This document shows positions 17,100 through 26,720 of a DNA stretch of 64,000 nt, piece after piece. The notes beneath the pieces are model-generated. The model saw nothing but the letters and a program-made list of their open reading frames with translations, searched no databases and had not been told where the DNA came from. Each line of letters opens with the position of its first letter. Position 1 is the first letter of the stretch. The position numbers and the translations under genes are program-made. Origin of the DNA: Arthrobacter sp. D5-1. GTDB taxonomy: Bacteria > Actinomycetota > Actinomycetes > Actinomycetales > Micrococcaceae. Location: assembly GCF_017357425.1 (NCBI RefSeq), contig NZ_CP014571.1, positions 744,001-808,000 on the forward strand, read 5' to 3'.

Positions 17100-18275
17100 G
17101 TGCTCGATGCTTTCTCGGTACGGGTTGGTTTAGGCGTAGTCACGGTGACGCTCTTGGTGCTGTTCTGTATCTCCTTCCAGCGCACCCGCTCACCTTATGC
17201 GGGCTGGTGGAGCCTGGCCCTGCTGGAATTCATGGTGGGCAACGCAGCTTTCCTGCTCAACGGCACCCCTCACCAGCAATGGGCCAACCCCGTGGGCAAC
17301 ATCCTGGTGGTGGCCGGAGCGTTCAGCGTTTGGGCAGGCGCAAAGACCCTTCGGGACCGGAAAGCGGCACCATGGCAGTTGGCCATCGGTCCCGCCGTTA
17401 CCGCCGTCGCGTCCTTCCTGGATAGTCCCGGGACCAATGTATGGTCCGGCGGATTCGTCTATCTGGCGATGATGACCGTGGGCATTGCCTTGGCCGCCTA
17501 TGACTTGTGGTTCATCAAGTCCTCGCACTCCCAGGTCCACAAAGCCCTGTCCGTCGCGGCGGGCCTGCTTGCCGGCTATTACCTGGGCAGGTGGCTCGTT
17601 TTTGTACTGGAAGGCCCGTCAAGCCACACGTTCACCACGTACTTTGGACCTGCACCTTCGGCACTGATATCCATGGTGCTTCTGGTCACCGTGTCCTTCA
17701 GCATGACCGCACTTACCAGCGACCAACTCATCAAGGGACTCAAGGAACGGGCCGACCGCGACCACCTGACCGGCCTCCTTAACCGGGGAACCTTCCTGGA
17801 CATGGCCACCACTGAACTCCACCGCCTGCAGTCCGCAGGATCCGGCGCAGCCATAGTCCTTGCGGACCTTGACCATTTCAAGGCCGTCAACGACGAATTC
17901 GGTCACGGAGCCGGGGACAAGGCTCTCCAGGCCTTTGCCGAGGCCTGCGGTGCCTCGGTCAGGTCCACCGATCTGATCGGGCGTTACGGCGGTGAGGAAT
18001 TTATCCTGTTCCTGCCCGGGGCCACGCAGGACCGGGCCGAGGACATCGCAGCCGAAATCAGCCGCCGGATGGCAGCCACCCCGGCGCCCGAGGGCGTCGC
18101 TTTTCCCACCATCAGCTATGGAGTCACCTCCAGCATCCCCGCTGGTGCTGACATGAAATTCATGATTGAGGTGGCGGATGCAGCCCTGTACAGCGCCAAA
18201 GCGCAAGGAAGAAACCGGATTGTAGGAGCTGACCGCCATCAGGCGGCCATTATCGCGGATGAGGCACGATCATGA
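17100..18275 (+). CDS. Membrane-bound diguanylate cyclase (GGDEF)
   Basis: Protein of about 391 residues with six to seven N-terminal membrane helices (to about residue 205) and a C-terminal GGDEF domain. The active-site loop is GGEEF (about 297-301) and the RSTD inhibitory site is exactly five residues before it, so the enzyme should make c-di-GMP from 2 GTP and be product-inhibited. Family marks DHLTGLLNR, DLDHFKAVND and GHGAGD are intact. GTG 17100 is chosen with GAGGGGG at 17084-17090; TTG 17091 in the same frame is touching that site. It ends in an ATGA overlap with the next gene. It probably feeds the MshEN-GT2 synthase just upstream. Confidence 0.85.
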   Translation: MLDAFSVRVGLGVVTVTLLVLFCISFQRTRSPYAGWWSLALLEFMVGNAAFLLNGTPHQQWANPVGNILVVAGAFSVWAGAKTLRDRKAAPWQLAIGPAVTAVASFLDSPGTNVWSGGFVYLAMMTVGIALAAYDLWFIKSSHSQVHKALSVAAGLLAGYYLGRWLVFVLEGPSSHTFTTYFGPAPSALISMVLLVTVSFSMTALTSDQLIKGLKERADRDHLTGLLNRGTFLDMATTELHRLQSAGSGAAIVLADLDHFKAVNDEFGHGAGDKALQAFAEACGASVRSTDLIGRYGGEEFILFLPGATQDRAEDIAAEISRRMAATPAPEGVAFPTISYGVTSSIPAGADMKFMIEVADAALYSAKAQGRNRIVGADRHQAAIIADEARS

Positions 18276-18775
18276 CCTTCAACGAACTCACCACCAGGAT
18301 CCAGATCCAGCACACCCAGGAGCTGTCCGCCTTCCGGCAAAACATCACCAGCGCTCCCTACATGGCTGGAACGCCGACGTCCCTGAATGCGGACCGCCGG
18401 TCAGTCCGGATGGGTCCCGTTCAATCGGTGGAGGACGGGAACGCCAACCTGACCATCGTGGCCGATGTGGAAGGTCTGGCCTGGTTCACTGCTGACAAAG
18501 GCCTGCTGGGCAGTTGCATCACGGTGTCCATCGCGGGTCACCGCAGGAACACCGGGACCCGCGTCCACCTCCCTCTGGCCGAATGCGACGCCTGGATCGA
18601 GGCCATCCTCGGCGGCTCCTGGATCACCCACGTGTACCGCGCGGGCAAGAGGGTGGAGCCCGATGGCAGGATGGACGTCGCCTCCTACCGGCTGTTCCTG
18701 GACGAGCGCCGCAATCCCGTCGCCAAGCCGCAGGCTGTCGCTGATACCACGCTGCGGCGCCTGGAAGAATCGTGA
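18272..18775 (+). CDS. Conserved-looking protein of unknown function within the c-di-GMP operon
   Basis: Soluble protein of 167 residues, no signal or membrane segment. I do not recognise its family. It overlaps the diguanylate cyclase stop and the EAL-gene start by 4 nt each, so it is translated with them. Possible divergent PilZ-like marks are RRSVR (about residues 42-46, fitting RxxxR) and DKGLLG about 28 residues later (close to [DN]xSxxG but with G for S). This is weak evidence; it could equally be an unrelated adaptor. The C-terminal third is rich in Arg and Asp. Confidence 0.75.
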   Translation: MTFNELTTRIQIQHTQELSAFRQNITSAPYMAGTPTSLNADRRSVRMGPVQSVEDGNANLTIVADVEGLAWFTADKGLLGSCITVSIAGHRRNTGTRVHLPLAECDAWIEAILGGSWITHVYRAGKRVEPDGRMDVASYRLFLDERRNPVAKPQAVADTTLRRLEES

Positions 18776-20196
18776 CCAGCACCAAGCCCCGAAGACTTGT
18801 CCCCGCTGACGCTGACTCCCGCATCGAAAAACTGGAACGGCACGTCCAAGCGCTCATGGAAGAGCTCCACCATGTCCGCCACGAGCAGCGCCGCGAAGCG
18901 CTCACTGATGCACTCACCGGACTCGGCAACCGTCTGGCCTTGGTGGAGGCCTTCGTTGCGGCACGGAACGCCGCGGCCCACGGTTCGGCTCAACCTGCGC
19001 TCCTCCTCGTGAACCTGGACGGCTTCAAGGCTTTGAAGAACTCCGCCGGCCTTGCCGCGGCGGACCAAGTCCTGGTCACCGTGGCGATGCGAATCCAGTC
19101 GGCCGCACGGGAGAACGACGTCGTCACCCGCCTGGGTGCCGACGAATATGCGGTGCTGTTGCCCGCCACCCCGCAAAACCGGGCCACCGCCGTCGGCAAC
19201 CGCATCCTGGCCGCGCTGGAACCGAACATCGACCTTGGGAACAACAGCGTCCGCTGCGGTGCAAGCATGGGACTGCGGACAGCAGAGCCACACCATACCC
19301 TCGAGGACCTGCTCCAGGAAGCCGATATCGCTGTGGAGGAATCCAAGAGCGAGGGCCGGAACAAGCTCAGGGTGTTCGATCCCGCCACGCTGCACGCCCG
19401 GCAGCTCCAGCGGCAGATTGTGGGTGAACTCCACGAAGCCATCCGTACAGATCAGTTGGTCCTGAACTACCAGCCGATCGTGGAGCTGGCCACGGGAAGG
19501 ATCGAAGGCTGCGAAGCCCTGGTCCGGTGGAACCACCCTGTGCACGGCTTGATCATGCCGGACCAGTTCATTCCCGTGGCCGAGGCTACGGGACTCATCG
19601 CGGAACTGGGGAGGTGGGTCCTGCGCACGGCCGTGGGGCAGTTGCGTCAGTGGCGGGACAACCCGGCCACGGCCCAGCATGACTTCTCCATGCGCATCAA
19701 TGTCTCCGCTGCGGACCTGCAGAGCCTCGAGTTCGTGGACGACGTCAGCGAAGCCCTTGCCGAGGAAAGCCTGCGGCCGGAATCGCTCGTCCTGGAGCTG
19801 ACCGAAAGCGCCATCATCCAGAACAATGAGCTGGACCGCTACACCCTGGCGAGCCTGCACAGGCTGGGTGTGGGACTTGAAATCGATGACTTCGGTGCCG
19901 GATATTCGTCCATGGGCTACCTGCGGAAACTCCCCGTGGACCGGGTGAAAGTGGACCGGCAATTTGTGAAGGACCTCGGAAGGGACCCCTCCCAGCTCGC
20001 GTTCCTGGCGGCCATCCAGGAGGTCATCCGGTCCTGTGGGCTGGAAGGAGTGTGGGAAGGCATCGAAACCGCCGAGGAAGCAGCGGCGCTCCAGAGCATT
20101 GGCTGCGCCAGCGGCCAGGGGTATTACTTCGGCAGGCCCTTGCCCGGGGCTGAGTTCACGGAGCAGTTGACCCGGCTGCGGACCTGGCCGGCGTAA
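18772..20196 (+). CDS. Degenerate GGDEF plus intact EAL c-di-GMP phosphodiesterase
   Basis: Cytosolic protein of 474 residues: a coiled-coil-like start (15-45), a GGDEF domain (45-205) whose signature is GADEY (122-126), and an EAL domain (215-470). The EAL domain keeps the catalytic marks: EALVRW (248), RINVSA, ELTES, DDFGAGYSS, VDRVKVD and WEGIET. It should hydrolyse c-di-GMP to pGpG. The altered GGDEF loop makes cyclase activity doubtful, though the REND inhibitory site is kept five residues before it, so the domain may act as a sensor. GTG 18772 overlaps the previous gene by 4 nt. Last gene before the terminator at 20213. Confidence 0.85.
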   Translation: MTSTKPRRLVPADADSRIEKLERHVQALMEELHHVRHEQRREALTDALTGLGNRLALVEAFVAARNAAAHGSAQPALLLVNLDGFKALKNSAGLAAADQVLVTVAMRIQSAARENDVVTRLGADEYAVLLPATPQNRATAVGNRILAALEPNIDLGNNSVRCGASMGLRTAEPHHTLEDLLQEADIAVEESKSEGRNKLRVFDPATLHARQLQRQIVGELHEAIRTDQLVLNYQPIVELATGRIEGCEALVRWNHPVHGLIMPDQFIPVAEATGLIAELGRWVLRTAVGQLRQWRDNPATAQHDFSMRINVSAADLQSLEFVDDVSEALAEESLRPESLVLELTESAIIQNNELDRYTLASLHRLGVGLEIDDFGAGYSSMGYLRKLPVDRVKVDRQFVKDLGRDPSQLAFLAAIQEVIRSCGLEGVWEGIETAEEAAALQSIGCASGQGYYFGRPLPGAEFTEQLTRLRTWPA

Positions 20197-20212
20197 TCTC
20201 CTTATAAGACGT

Positions 20213-20260
20213 CAAAAGGCCCCTGCAATCGTCCTCGCGGGCGCGTGCAGGGGCCTTTTG
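20213..20260. terminator. Bidirectional terminator between the EAL gene and purL
   Basis: Perfect 15-bp arms CAAAAGGCCCCTGCA (20213-20227) and its complement (20246-20260), with T/A runs on both ends, between convergent genes. Confidence 0.85.
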
Positions 20261-20273
20261 CTTGGCCAGTCGT

Positions 20274-22583
20274 TTAGCCGAAGTACTTCGGCAGGGTGGC
20301 TTCGTGTGCTTCGCGGAGAGCGTCCAAGGAGAGCTCGTCCACACCGTTGATCTCCAGCTTTCCACCGGCAGCGTCAACAACGCCGATCCGGAGGTGGGCG
20401 AAGCCGCGGGCGGTGCACATGTCCTTGAAGCGGACTTCCTCGGAGCGCGGCACGGACACGATCGCACGGGCCTGGGACTCGGAGAAGAGGGCCGTGAACA
20501 GGTCCACTCCATCGCGCTCCATGAGTTCTTCAAGGGCGATCCGGGCACCCACGCCGTAGCGCAGCGAGGATTCCACCAAGGCAGCAGCGAGGCCACCTTC
20601 GGAGAGGTCGTGTGCTGCGTCAACCATGCCATCGCGGGAAGCGTTGATCAGGATCTCGCCCAAGGCGCGCTCTGCTGCGAGGTCGACCTTCGGGGGCAGG
20701 CCACCGAGGTGTCCGCGGAGGTTTGACCATTCCGAACCGTCCAACTCTGCTGCGGTGGTGCCCAGCAGGTAGATGGCCTGGCCGTCCTCGCGCCAGCCCG
20801 ACGGCGTGCGGCGGGCGACGTCGTCGAGCTTGCCCAGGACTGCTACCACGGGGGAGGGGTGGATGGGTGTGGTGCCGGTCTGGTTGTACAGGGAGACGTT
20901 GCCGCCCGTGACCGGGATGCCGAGCTCCATGCAGGCATCCGACAGGCCGCGGATGGCCTCGGCGAGCTGCCACATGACGTCCGGGTCCTCAGGGGAACCG
21001 AAGTTCAGGCAGTCGCTGACAGCCATCGGAACAGCGCCGGACGTTGCGACGTTGCGGTAGGCCTCGGCCAGCGCAAGCTGTGCACCCTGGTACGGCTCCA
21101 GATAGGTGTAGCGGCCGTTGGCGTCGGTAGCCAGGGCAACACCCAGGCCGGTTTCCTCGTCAACGCGGACCACGCCGGAGTCATCCGGGAAGGCCATGGC
21201 CGTGTTGCCGCCAACGTAGCGGTCGTACTGGTTGGTGATCCAGGCCTTGCTGCACATGTTGGGCGATGCAACGAGTTCGGTGACGGCTGCTGCCAGCTCG
21301 GACGGAGCTGCTGGGCGGCCGGCATCCTCAACGGAACCGGTGAAGGCGTTGGCCTGCACCGAGTCCTGCCACTCCGGGCGGGCGAACGGACGGTCGTAGA
21401 CCGGGCCGTCGTGCGCAACGGTGCGGGGATCGACGTCGACGATTACTTCGCCTTCCCAGGTGATGATGAGGCGACCGGTGTCGGTGACCTCACCCAACCA
21501 GGAGTACTCGACGGCCCACTTGTCCATCACAGCTTCGAACGCTTCGATGTTCTCCGGGGTGACCACGGCCATCATGCGTTCCTGCGACTCGGACATGAGG
21601 ATCTCGCCCGGCGTCAGCGTGGGATCGCGCAGCAGGACCGAGGTCAGCTCCACCTCCATGCCGCCGTCGCCGTTGGAGGCGAGCTCGGACGTGGCGCAGG
21701 AAATACCTGCGGCGCCGAGGTCCTGGATACCTTCAACCAGCGAGCCCTTGAAGAGCTCCAGGCAGCACTCGATCAGGACCTTCTCCGCGAACGGGTCGCC
21801 CACCTGGACGGCAGGACGCTTGGATGGCTTGGTGTCATCGAAGGACTCCGAGGCCAGCACCGAAGCGCCGCCGATGCCGTCGCCACCCGTGCGGGCACCG
21901 AACAGGACTACCTTGTTGCCCTTGCCGGAGGCGTTGGCGAGGCGAATATCTTCGTGGCGCATGACGCCAACAGCCAGGGCGTTCACCAGCGGGTTGCCCT
22001 GGTAGACGGAGTCGAAGACCATTTCGCCGCCGATGTTCGGCAGGCCAAGGCAGTTGCCGTAGCCACCGATGCCGGCGACAGCACCGTGCATGACGCGTGC
22101 GGTGTCCGGGTGGTCGATTGCGCCGAAACGCAACGGGTCCATCACGGCAACCGGGCGGGCGCCCATGGAGATGATGTCTCGGACAATACCGCCGATGCCA
22201 GTAGCGGCACCCTGGTACGGCTCAACGAAGGACGGCGAGTTGTGGGACTCGATCTTGAACGTCACGGCCCAGCCGTCGCCCAGGTTGGTGACACCGGCGT
22301 TCTCGCCGATACCCACCAGCATGTCCTTCTTCATTTCCTCGGTGACCTTCTCGCCGAACTGGCGGAGGTGGTTCTTGGAGGACTTGTAGGAGCAGTGCTC
22401 GCTCCACATGACCGAGTACATGGCCAGCTCGGCGCCGGTGGGGCGGCGGCCAAGGACCTTGACGATCTCGTCGAATTCGTTCTGCTTCAGGCCCAGCTCG
22501 GCCCACGGGAGTTCCGTGTCCGGGGTCTTGGCAGCATGCTCAACGGTGTCGATGTTGAACTTCTTGGTGGTTTCCGTGGTCAC
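20274..22583 (-). CDS. purL: Phosphoribosylformylglycinamidine synthase subunit PurL
   Basis: Small-type PurL of 769 residues, the ATP-dependent subunit that converts FGAR to FGAM in purine synthesis together with PurS and PurQ. Marks are [16 protein letters not shown] near residue 55 (catalytic His), [30 protein letters not shown] and [18 protein letters not shown]. Full length, cytosolic. It starts at GTG 22583, overlapping the purQ stop by 4 nt, so subunits are co-translated. Gene order purS-purQ-purL is standard for Gram-positives. Confidence 0.97.
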   Translation of the reverse strand: MTTETTKKFNIDTVEHAAKTPDTELPWAELGLKQNEFDEIVKVLGRRPTGAELAMYSVMWSEHCSYKSSKNHLRQFGEKVTEEMKKDMLVGIGENAGVTNLGDGWAVTFKIESHNSPSFVEPYQGAATGIGGIVRDIISMGARPVAVMDPLRFGAIDHPDTARVMHGAVAGIGGYGNCLGLPNIGGEMVFDSVYQGNPLVNALAVGVMRHEDIRLANASGKGNKVVLFGARTGGDGIGGASVLASESFDDTKPSKRPAVQVGDPFAEKVLIECCLELFKGSLVEGIQDLGAAGISCATSELASNGDGGMEVELTSVLLRDPTLTPGEILMSESQERMMAVVTPENIEAFEAVMDKWAVEYSWLGEVTDTGRLIITWEGEVIVDVDPRTVAHDGPVYDRPFARPEWQDSVQANAFTGSVEDAGRPAAPSELAAAVTELVASPNMCSKAWITNQYDRYVGGNTAMAFPDDSGVVRVDEETGLGVALATDANGRYTYLEPYQGAQLALAEAYRNVATSGAVPMAVSDCLNFGSPEDPDVMWQLAEAIRGLSDACMELGIPVTGGNVSLYNQTGTTPIHPSPVVAVLGKLDDVARRTPSGWREDGQAIYLLGTTAAELDGSEWSNLRGHLGGLPPKVDLAAERALGEILINASRDGMVDAAHDLSEGGLAAALVESSLRYGVGARIALEELMERDGVDLFTALFSESQARAIVSVPRSEEVRFKDMCTARGFAHLRIGVVDAAGGKLEINGVDELSLDALREAHEATLPKYFG

Positions 22584-23362
22584 TTGTCGCCTCCCACAAT
22601 CTTGGTCAAAACGGAGGTGAAGAAGCCCAGGCCGTCGGTGTCGCGGGGTTCGCCGGCGGAGCCGGACAAGCCAGCCTCCGGGCCGAAGCCGGTCTCCACT
22701 GCGTGCTCGGGGTGCGGCATGAGGCCCACCACGTTGCCCGCGGCGTTGGAGATGCCCGCGATGTCGCGGCGGGAACCGTTCGGGTTGAATTCTACGTAGC
22801 GGAACACCACGCGGCCCTCAGCCTCAAGGGCATCGAGGGTCTTCTCGTCAGCGATGTACTGGCCGTCCTGGTTCTTCAACGGCACAATGATTTCCTGGCC
22901 GTCGGTGTAGTCCACGGTCCAGGCGGTGTTGGCGTTTTCGACGCGCAGCGTCTGGTCGCGGCAGATGAACTTCAGGTGGTCGTTCTTGATCATGGAACCG
23001 GGGAGCAGGTGCGACTCGGTGAGGATCTGGAAGCCGTTGCAAATACCCAACACCGGGAGCTTCGCGTCGGAGTTCGCGGCATCGATGATCTTGGACATCA
23101 GCGGCGCGAAGCGCGAAATGGCGCCGGCACGGAGGTAGTCACCGTAGGAGAAACCGCCGGGGATGATGACTGCGTCAACATCGCCGAGTTCGGAATCGGC
23201 ATGCCAGAGGGGCACCGCCGTGGCGCCTGCGAGCCGCACTGCACGGGCGGCGTCGCGGTCGTCAAGGGTACCGGGGAAGGTGACGACGCCAACCTTGGCG
23301 CCAGCGAGCCGGGGCTCGGCGGCGACGGCGACAGCCTCGCCAATCAGGGGGATCGACGTCAT
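22580..23362 (-). CDS. purQ: Phosphoribosylformylglycinamidine synthase glutaminase subunit PurQ
   Basis: Class-I glutaminase of 260 residues that releases ammonia from glutamine for PurL. The [18 protein letters not shown] start of the fold follows a ~28-residue N-terminal arm; the nucleophile is Cys in [11 protein letters not shown] and the His/Glu pair is in [10 protein letters not shown]. The ATG at 23362 lies 1 nt after the purS stop; the frame is open to 23395 but that would run into purS. The N-terminal arm is longer than in many PurQ proteins. Confidence 0.96.
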   Translation of the reverse strand: MTSIPLIGEAVAVAAEPRLAGAKVGVVTFPGTLDDRDAARAVRLAGATAVPLWHADSELGDVDAVIIPGGFSYGDYLRAGAISRFAPLMSKIIDAANSDAKLPVLGICNGFQILTESHLLPGSMIKNDHLKFICRDQTLRVENANTAWTVDYTDGQEIIVPLKNQDGQYIADEKTLDALEAEGRVVFRYVEFNPNGSRRDIAGISNAAGNVVGLMPHPEHAVETGFGPEAGLSGSAGEPRDTDGLGFFTSVLTKIVGGDK

Positions 23363-23363
23363 A

Positions 23364-23615
23364 TCAGGCCTCGACGACCTCGACGTTGACAACATCCTCG
23401 ATCACCGGGTTGGACAGGAGGGTCTCGGCAGCTTCACGGGCCTGGGCCAGGATAGCGTCGGTCACCTCGCCGTCGACGGTCAGTTCGAAGCGCTTGCCCT
23501 GGCGGACTGCGCTGAAGCTGTTGAAGCCGAGGCGGGGCAGTGCACCCACGATGGCCTTCCCCTGGGGGTCCAGAATCTCGGGCTTGGGCATGACGTCAAC
23601 GACGATCCGGGGCAT
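23364..23615 (-). CDS. purS: Phosphoribosylformylglycinamidine synthase subunit PurS
   Basis: Protein of 83 residues, the small bridging subunit of the FGAM synthase complex: [20 protein letters not shown] start and the GKRFELTV strand are typical. ATG 23615 is preceded by AGGAG 8 nt upstream. First gene of purSQL. Confidence 0.95.
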   Translation of the reverse strand: MPRIVVDVMPKPEILDPQGKAIVGALPRLGFNSFSAVRQGKRFELTVDGEVTDAILAQAREAAETLLSNPVIEDVVNVEVVEA

Positions 23616-23955
23616 CCGGTAACTCCTGTGCGTGAGTTGGGTGAACCTTAAATAAGGCTGCCGCGGAGGTGCCGTCTCACGCCATTCAGCCGCATTCAAA
23701 CAGCGTCTTGAACACAGGGTTAAACACGGTGGTGAACTGCAATGTTTGAACGGCATGGGGGGCGCTCCGCGAGCTTGCACACCTATTCTACCGGGAGTGG
23801 CGCACATACCCTATTCAGGCGGATTGCGCGAGGACACCCCGCCGCGGCGGTGCAAAAGTCCCAACTGAAGGCTCGACGGCGGCGGCTGCTTGTGCCTGCT
23901 GGCGGGGCTTGCGCCGGCACTGGCAGGGGGTGTCCGGTGTCACTAGGATTGCGGC
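23616..23955. other. 340-nt intergenic region upstream of purSQL
   Basis: Divergent gap between purS and the small membrane protein gene. It holds the purS ribosome-binding site and must hold both promoters, but I see no convincing -35/-10 pair or purine riboswitch. One distant inverted pair, GGACACCCC (23832-23840) with GGGGTGTCC (23927-23935), may be chance. A 126-codon leftward open frame here looks like a composition artefact. Confidence 0.5.
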
Positions 23956-24141
23956 ATGGCTGAGAAACCGAAATCCATGGTGCTGGGCGTTGTCGCCGCG
24001 GCAGTTTTTGCTGGATTGGGCCGCATGGTGATCCAGAAAATCCTGGCGGACAGGGCTGGGCGGAGCAGCCATGTGACCGCTCCGTTGGACGCCGAAACGC
24101 GGGCTAAAATCAGTGACGCATTGCGTACTCCAAGTAAGTGA
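23956..24141 (+). CDS. Small membrane protein of unknown function
   Basis: Protein of 61 residues: a short basic start, one hydrophobic helix (about residues 9-27), then a basic/polar tail. ATG 23956 is preceded by AGGA 8-9 nt upstream. No family recognised; it may be a single-pass protein facing the cytosol. It stands alone. Confidence 0.55.
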   Translation: MAEKPKSMVLGVVAAAVFAGLGRMVIQKILADRAGRSSHVTAPLDAETRAKISDALRTPSK

Positions 24142-24302
24142 AGCCTCACCTTGCATCTGCCGTTTTTCCGCGGAATGGCGCGGATTAGGGCACATACAAA
24201 TGCGCTATTAAATTGGGTCAACCGGCGTGATTCCGGCGTAGTTTGGAAAGTACACGCGGGGTTCAGCCCCAGTACTATTCAGGATCCACACCAGGAGGAA
24301 CA

Positions 24303-24593
24303 ATGACCGAACACATTGCCGAAGTATCCGCCTGTAGCGTTGGCAGCTGCGGATTCAACCATGATGGCTGCACCGCCTTTGGAATCACCATCGGTGGAAG
24401 CACGGATCATGCATCCTGTGCAACGTTCATTGACACCAATGCCATGGGCGGCCTTCCCAAGGTCCTCGCCCACGTAGGTGCCTGCCAGCGCTCGGAGTGC
24501 GTCCACAACAACAACCTCATGTGCGAGGCCCACGACGTCAAGGTCGGCCCGGGCCGGGAAGCCGCCGATTGCCTCACGTACGAGCACGCCTGA
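24303..24593 (+). CDS. DUF1540 cysteine-rich protein
   Basis: Protein of 96 residues with two DUF1540 repeats, each with four cysteines in the same spacing (ACSVGSCGFNHDGCTAFG...C and ACQRSECVHNNNLMCEAHD...C), suggesting two small metal-binding knuckles. ATG 24303 follows a strong AGGAGG at 24292-24297. An upstream in-frame extension to 24243 lacks the repeat. Function unknown. It ends before a strong terminator shared with the convergent catalase gene. Confidence 0.85.
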   Translation: MTEHIAEVSACSVGSCGFNHDGCTAFGITIGGSTDHASCATFIDTNAMGGLPKVLAHVGACQRSECVHNNNLMCEAHDVKVGPGREAADCLTYEHA

Positions 24594-24610
24594 TAATTCC
24601 TCGTTCCGCC

Positions 24611-24650
24611 AAAAGCGGGCCCGTCCTCCTTCGAGGACAGGCCCGCTTTT
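24611..24650. terminator. Bidirectional terminator between the DUF1540 and catalase genes
   Basis: An 18-bp stem with one mismatch (24611-24628 with 24633-24650), loop CTTC, with A-run on the left and T-run on the right. Confidence 0.85.
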
Positions 24651-24660
24651 TCGTGCGGAT

Positions 24661-25644
24661 TTACTTCTTGCTGGTTGCTGCAGTCTTGGCAGCCGCGGAC
24701 TTGCCTTCCTTGGGGCTGTCCGCGTCTTTTAGTTCCTGCTCCGCTGTGGCCTGGATGAGCGCCAGGAGCTCAGGATCCAGGCCGGGGGCGAACTCTTCCT
24801 TGCGTTCAGGGGAGATGGTGATGGGGAATCCGTCCGGCATCACATCGGTGCTGAGCTCGGTTCCGTCGTTGGATGGCGAAGCTCCGCGGTAGAGCTTGCC
24901 GGCTTCGCTCAGGTTGTCGGCGCTGAAGGTGTACTGGATACTTTGCAGGCCCTTGTCCAGCAGTTTCTTCACCTCCGGGAACTGCTCGGCGTTGGTTTTG
25001 GGGATCGGAAGGACCTTCCCCCAGTTGACGCCCAGGCTCTCCAAGGCCTTGGCGTAGGCATTCTCGTGCGCCTGGTCACGGACTATCAGGTACGCAATGG
25101 TGGAGCGCGCCGTCTTGTTCTCCGTCATCTCGTAGATGCGGCACTTCTGGAGCCGGCCTGTGGATTCCAGCATCAGGTTGTAGAGCAGGTCCAGGACCAA
25201 GTTGCCACTGTTGTAGACGTAGGAGCCGCTCCACGGATTGCCGGCAGCGTCCACCGGCAAAGCGCCCTGGGCACCTACCAGGTAGTGGTGGATGTTGCTG
25301 GTGTCCAGCGCGATCTTCAGGGGAGTAGCTCCCCCCGCGCCTGGCTGGTCCACAGGATCGGACTTCTTGCCCTGGTAGCGGGGCGAACCATCGAGGAGCT
25401 GGGAAATGGTGGTGCCGATGAGCTCCACATGGCTGATCTCTTCCGTGCCAATGCCCTGGAGAAGGTCCTTGTAGGGTTTCGAAGCTGCGTCACCCCGGAA
25501 ATTCATGCTCTGGAAGAGGTATTGCATCATGGTGCGCATCTCGCCGAATTGACCGCCGAGACCTTCCTGGAGGGCGTTGGCGGCTGCGGGATCTGGCTCG
25601 TCGGCAGCGATTTCATTGATGAGAAGCTGGGTGTGCAGGTACAT
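24661..25644 (-). CDS. Manganese catalase
   Basis: Di-manganese catalase of 327 residues with the ferritin-like four-helix core: GGQFGEMRTMMQYLFQ near residue 33, GTEEISHVELIGTTI near 67 and RDQAHENAYAKALE near 190 supply the Glu/His metal ligands. It breaks down hydrogen peroxide in the cytosol. The ATG at 25644 is preferred because GAGGA sits 6-7 nt upstream; an in-frame GTG at 25656 overlaps that site. The C-terminus is a Lys/Ala-rich tail. It shares a bidirectional terminator with the DUF1540 gene. Confidence 0.9.
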   Translation of the reverse strand: MYLHTQLLINEIAADEPDPAAANALQEGLGGQFGEMRTMMQYLFQSMNFRGDAASKPYKDLLQGIGTEEISHVELIGTTISQLLDGSPRYQGKKSDPVDQPGAGGATPLKIALDTSNIHHYLVGAQGALPVDAAGNPWSGSYVYNSGNLVLDLLYNLMLESTGRLQKCRIYEMTENKTARSTIAYLIVRDQAHENAYAKALESLGVNWGKVLPIPKTNAEQFPEVKKLLDKGLQSIQYTFSADNLSEAGKLYRGASPSNDGTELSTDVMPDGFPITISPERKEEFAPGLDPELLALIQATAEQELKDADSPKEGKSAAAKTAATSKK

Positions 25645-25772
25645 ACGTTTCCTCACGTTGTCTCATGCTATGCGTGGGATGGAAACCCTCTGCTGGCCAC
25701 CCCGGACCCACCCACCATAAGCATGCTTACTATTCGGTGGCAATGAAATCCCGTGAGGAATCGGAGGATCGG

Positions 25773-26720
25773 TTATCCGGCCACTTGGTTGGTCAACGGC
25801 TTGCCCTCCTTGAGGGCGGAGATGTTTTCCGTGACCAGCCGGGCGGAGCCCTTGGGCCGGTTACCCGCCACGTGGGGCGTGATGATCAGGTTCGGGGCGC
25901 TCCACAGCTGTGAGCTGGCGGGGAGAGGTTCAACCTTGGTGACGTCCAGGGCGGCGGCGCGCAGTCGGCCCTCGGTAAGCGCGGCCAGGAGTGCGTTTTC
26001 GTCCACCGTGGCCCCGCGTCCCACGTTCACAAATACGGCGGTCTTCGGGAGGGCCCGCAAGACGTCCTCGTTCAGGGCATCCGCGGTTTCGGCCGTCGCG
26101 GGCAGGATGGAAATCAGGACATCCGTGGTGCGCAGAACATCGGGTAGTTCTTCTGTTGAAGCGACCGGGAACCCGTAGCGCTCCCCCTTGGAATTGGCCA
26201 CGCCGGTGACCTTCGCGCCCAAAGCGGCCAGCAGGGGAGCCAGCCGCCCCGCGATGGAACCGAAGCCCCAGATGGTGACGTTGGCGCCGTCGAGTGTATA
26301 GAGCTGTTCGGTCGCGGGGTTGGACTGTGCCTCGTTGTACGGGCTGTTCCAGCGAGCGTCCTTCTGGGATTCGAGCAGGACATCCAGCCGGCGGATGGCT
26401 GCCAGCGCGAGCGCGAGCGCGTGTTCAGCCACGGGACCGTCGTGCAGTGAGCGGCCGGAGGTGATGGCCACGTTGTCGGCGAATCCGGCAGCGAGAACGG
26501 AGTCCGGGCCTGCCGCGAGCGTTTGGACCAGCCTGAGTTTCGGAAGTTCCTCGGCGGCGTCCGAGAGGTTCTCCGGAGTGTTCCGCCACACCACCAGGAC
26601 CTCGGCATCCCGGTGTTCGGCGGGGATGGGCTCGTCCACCGCGTACACCACCGGGTGGTCCCCTGAAGTGGCGAGATCGGCGAGGTTCAATTCGATGGTG
26701 TCCGGGACGAGGATTTTCAC
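25773..26720 (-). CDS. D-isomer-specific 2-hydroxyacid dehydrogenase
   Basis: NAD(P)-dependent dehydrogenase of 315 residues. The Rossmann motif is GFGSIAGRLAPLL (about 150-162). Catalytic Arg is in NVGRGATVDE, Glu in VEPLP and His in TPHVAGN. Such enzymes reduce glyoxylate, hydroxypyruvate or other 2-oxoacids. It is not serine-pathway PGDH: there is no C-terminal regulatory domain. It stands alone, divergent from the sialidase gene. The exact substrate cannot be told. Confidence 0.85.
   Translation of the reverse strand: MKILVPDTIELNLADLATSGDHPVVYAVDEPIPAEHRDAEVLVVWRNTPENLSDAAEELPKLRLVQTLAAGPDSVLAAGFADNVAITSGRSLHDGPVAEHALALALAAIRRLDVLLESQKDARWNSPYNEAQSNPATEQLYTLDGANVTIWGFGSIAGRLAPLLAALGAKVTGVANSKGERYGFPVASTEELPDVLRTTDVLISILPATAETADALNEDVLRALPKTAVFVNVGRGATVDENALLAALTEGRLRAAALDVTKVEPLPASSQLWSAPNLIITPHVAGNRPKGSARLVTENISALKEGKPLTNQVAG

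Noticed and set aside
20859..22799. 646-codon rightward open frame opposite purL
   Set aside because: Lies wholly antisense to a well-conserved purL/purQ pair; a codon-bias artefact.
23815..24195. 126-codon leftward open frame upstream of purS
   Set aside because: Covers the real small gene in antisense and has no ribosome site.
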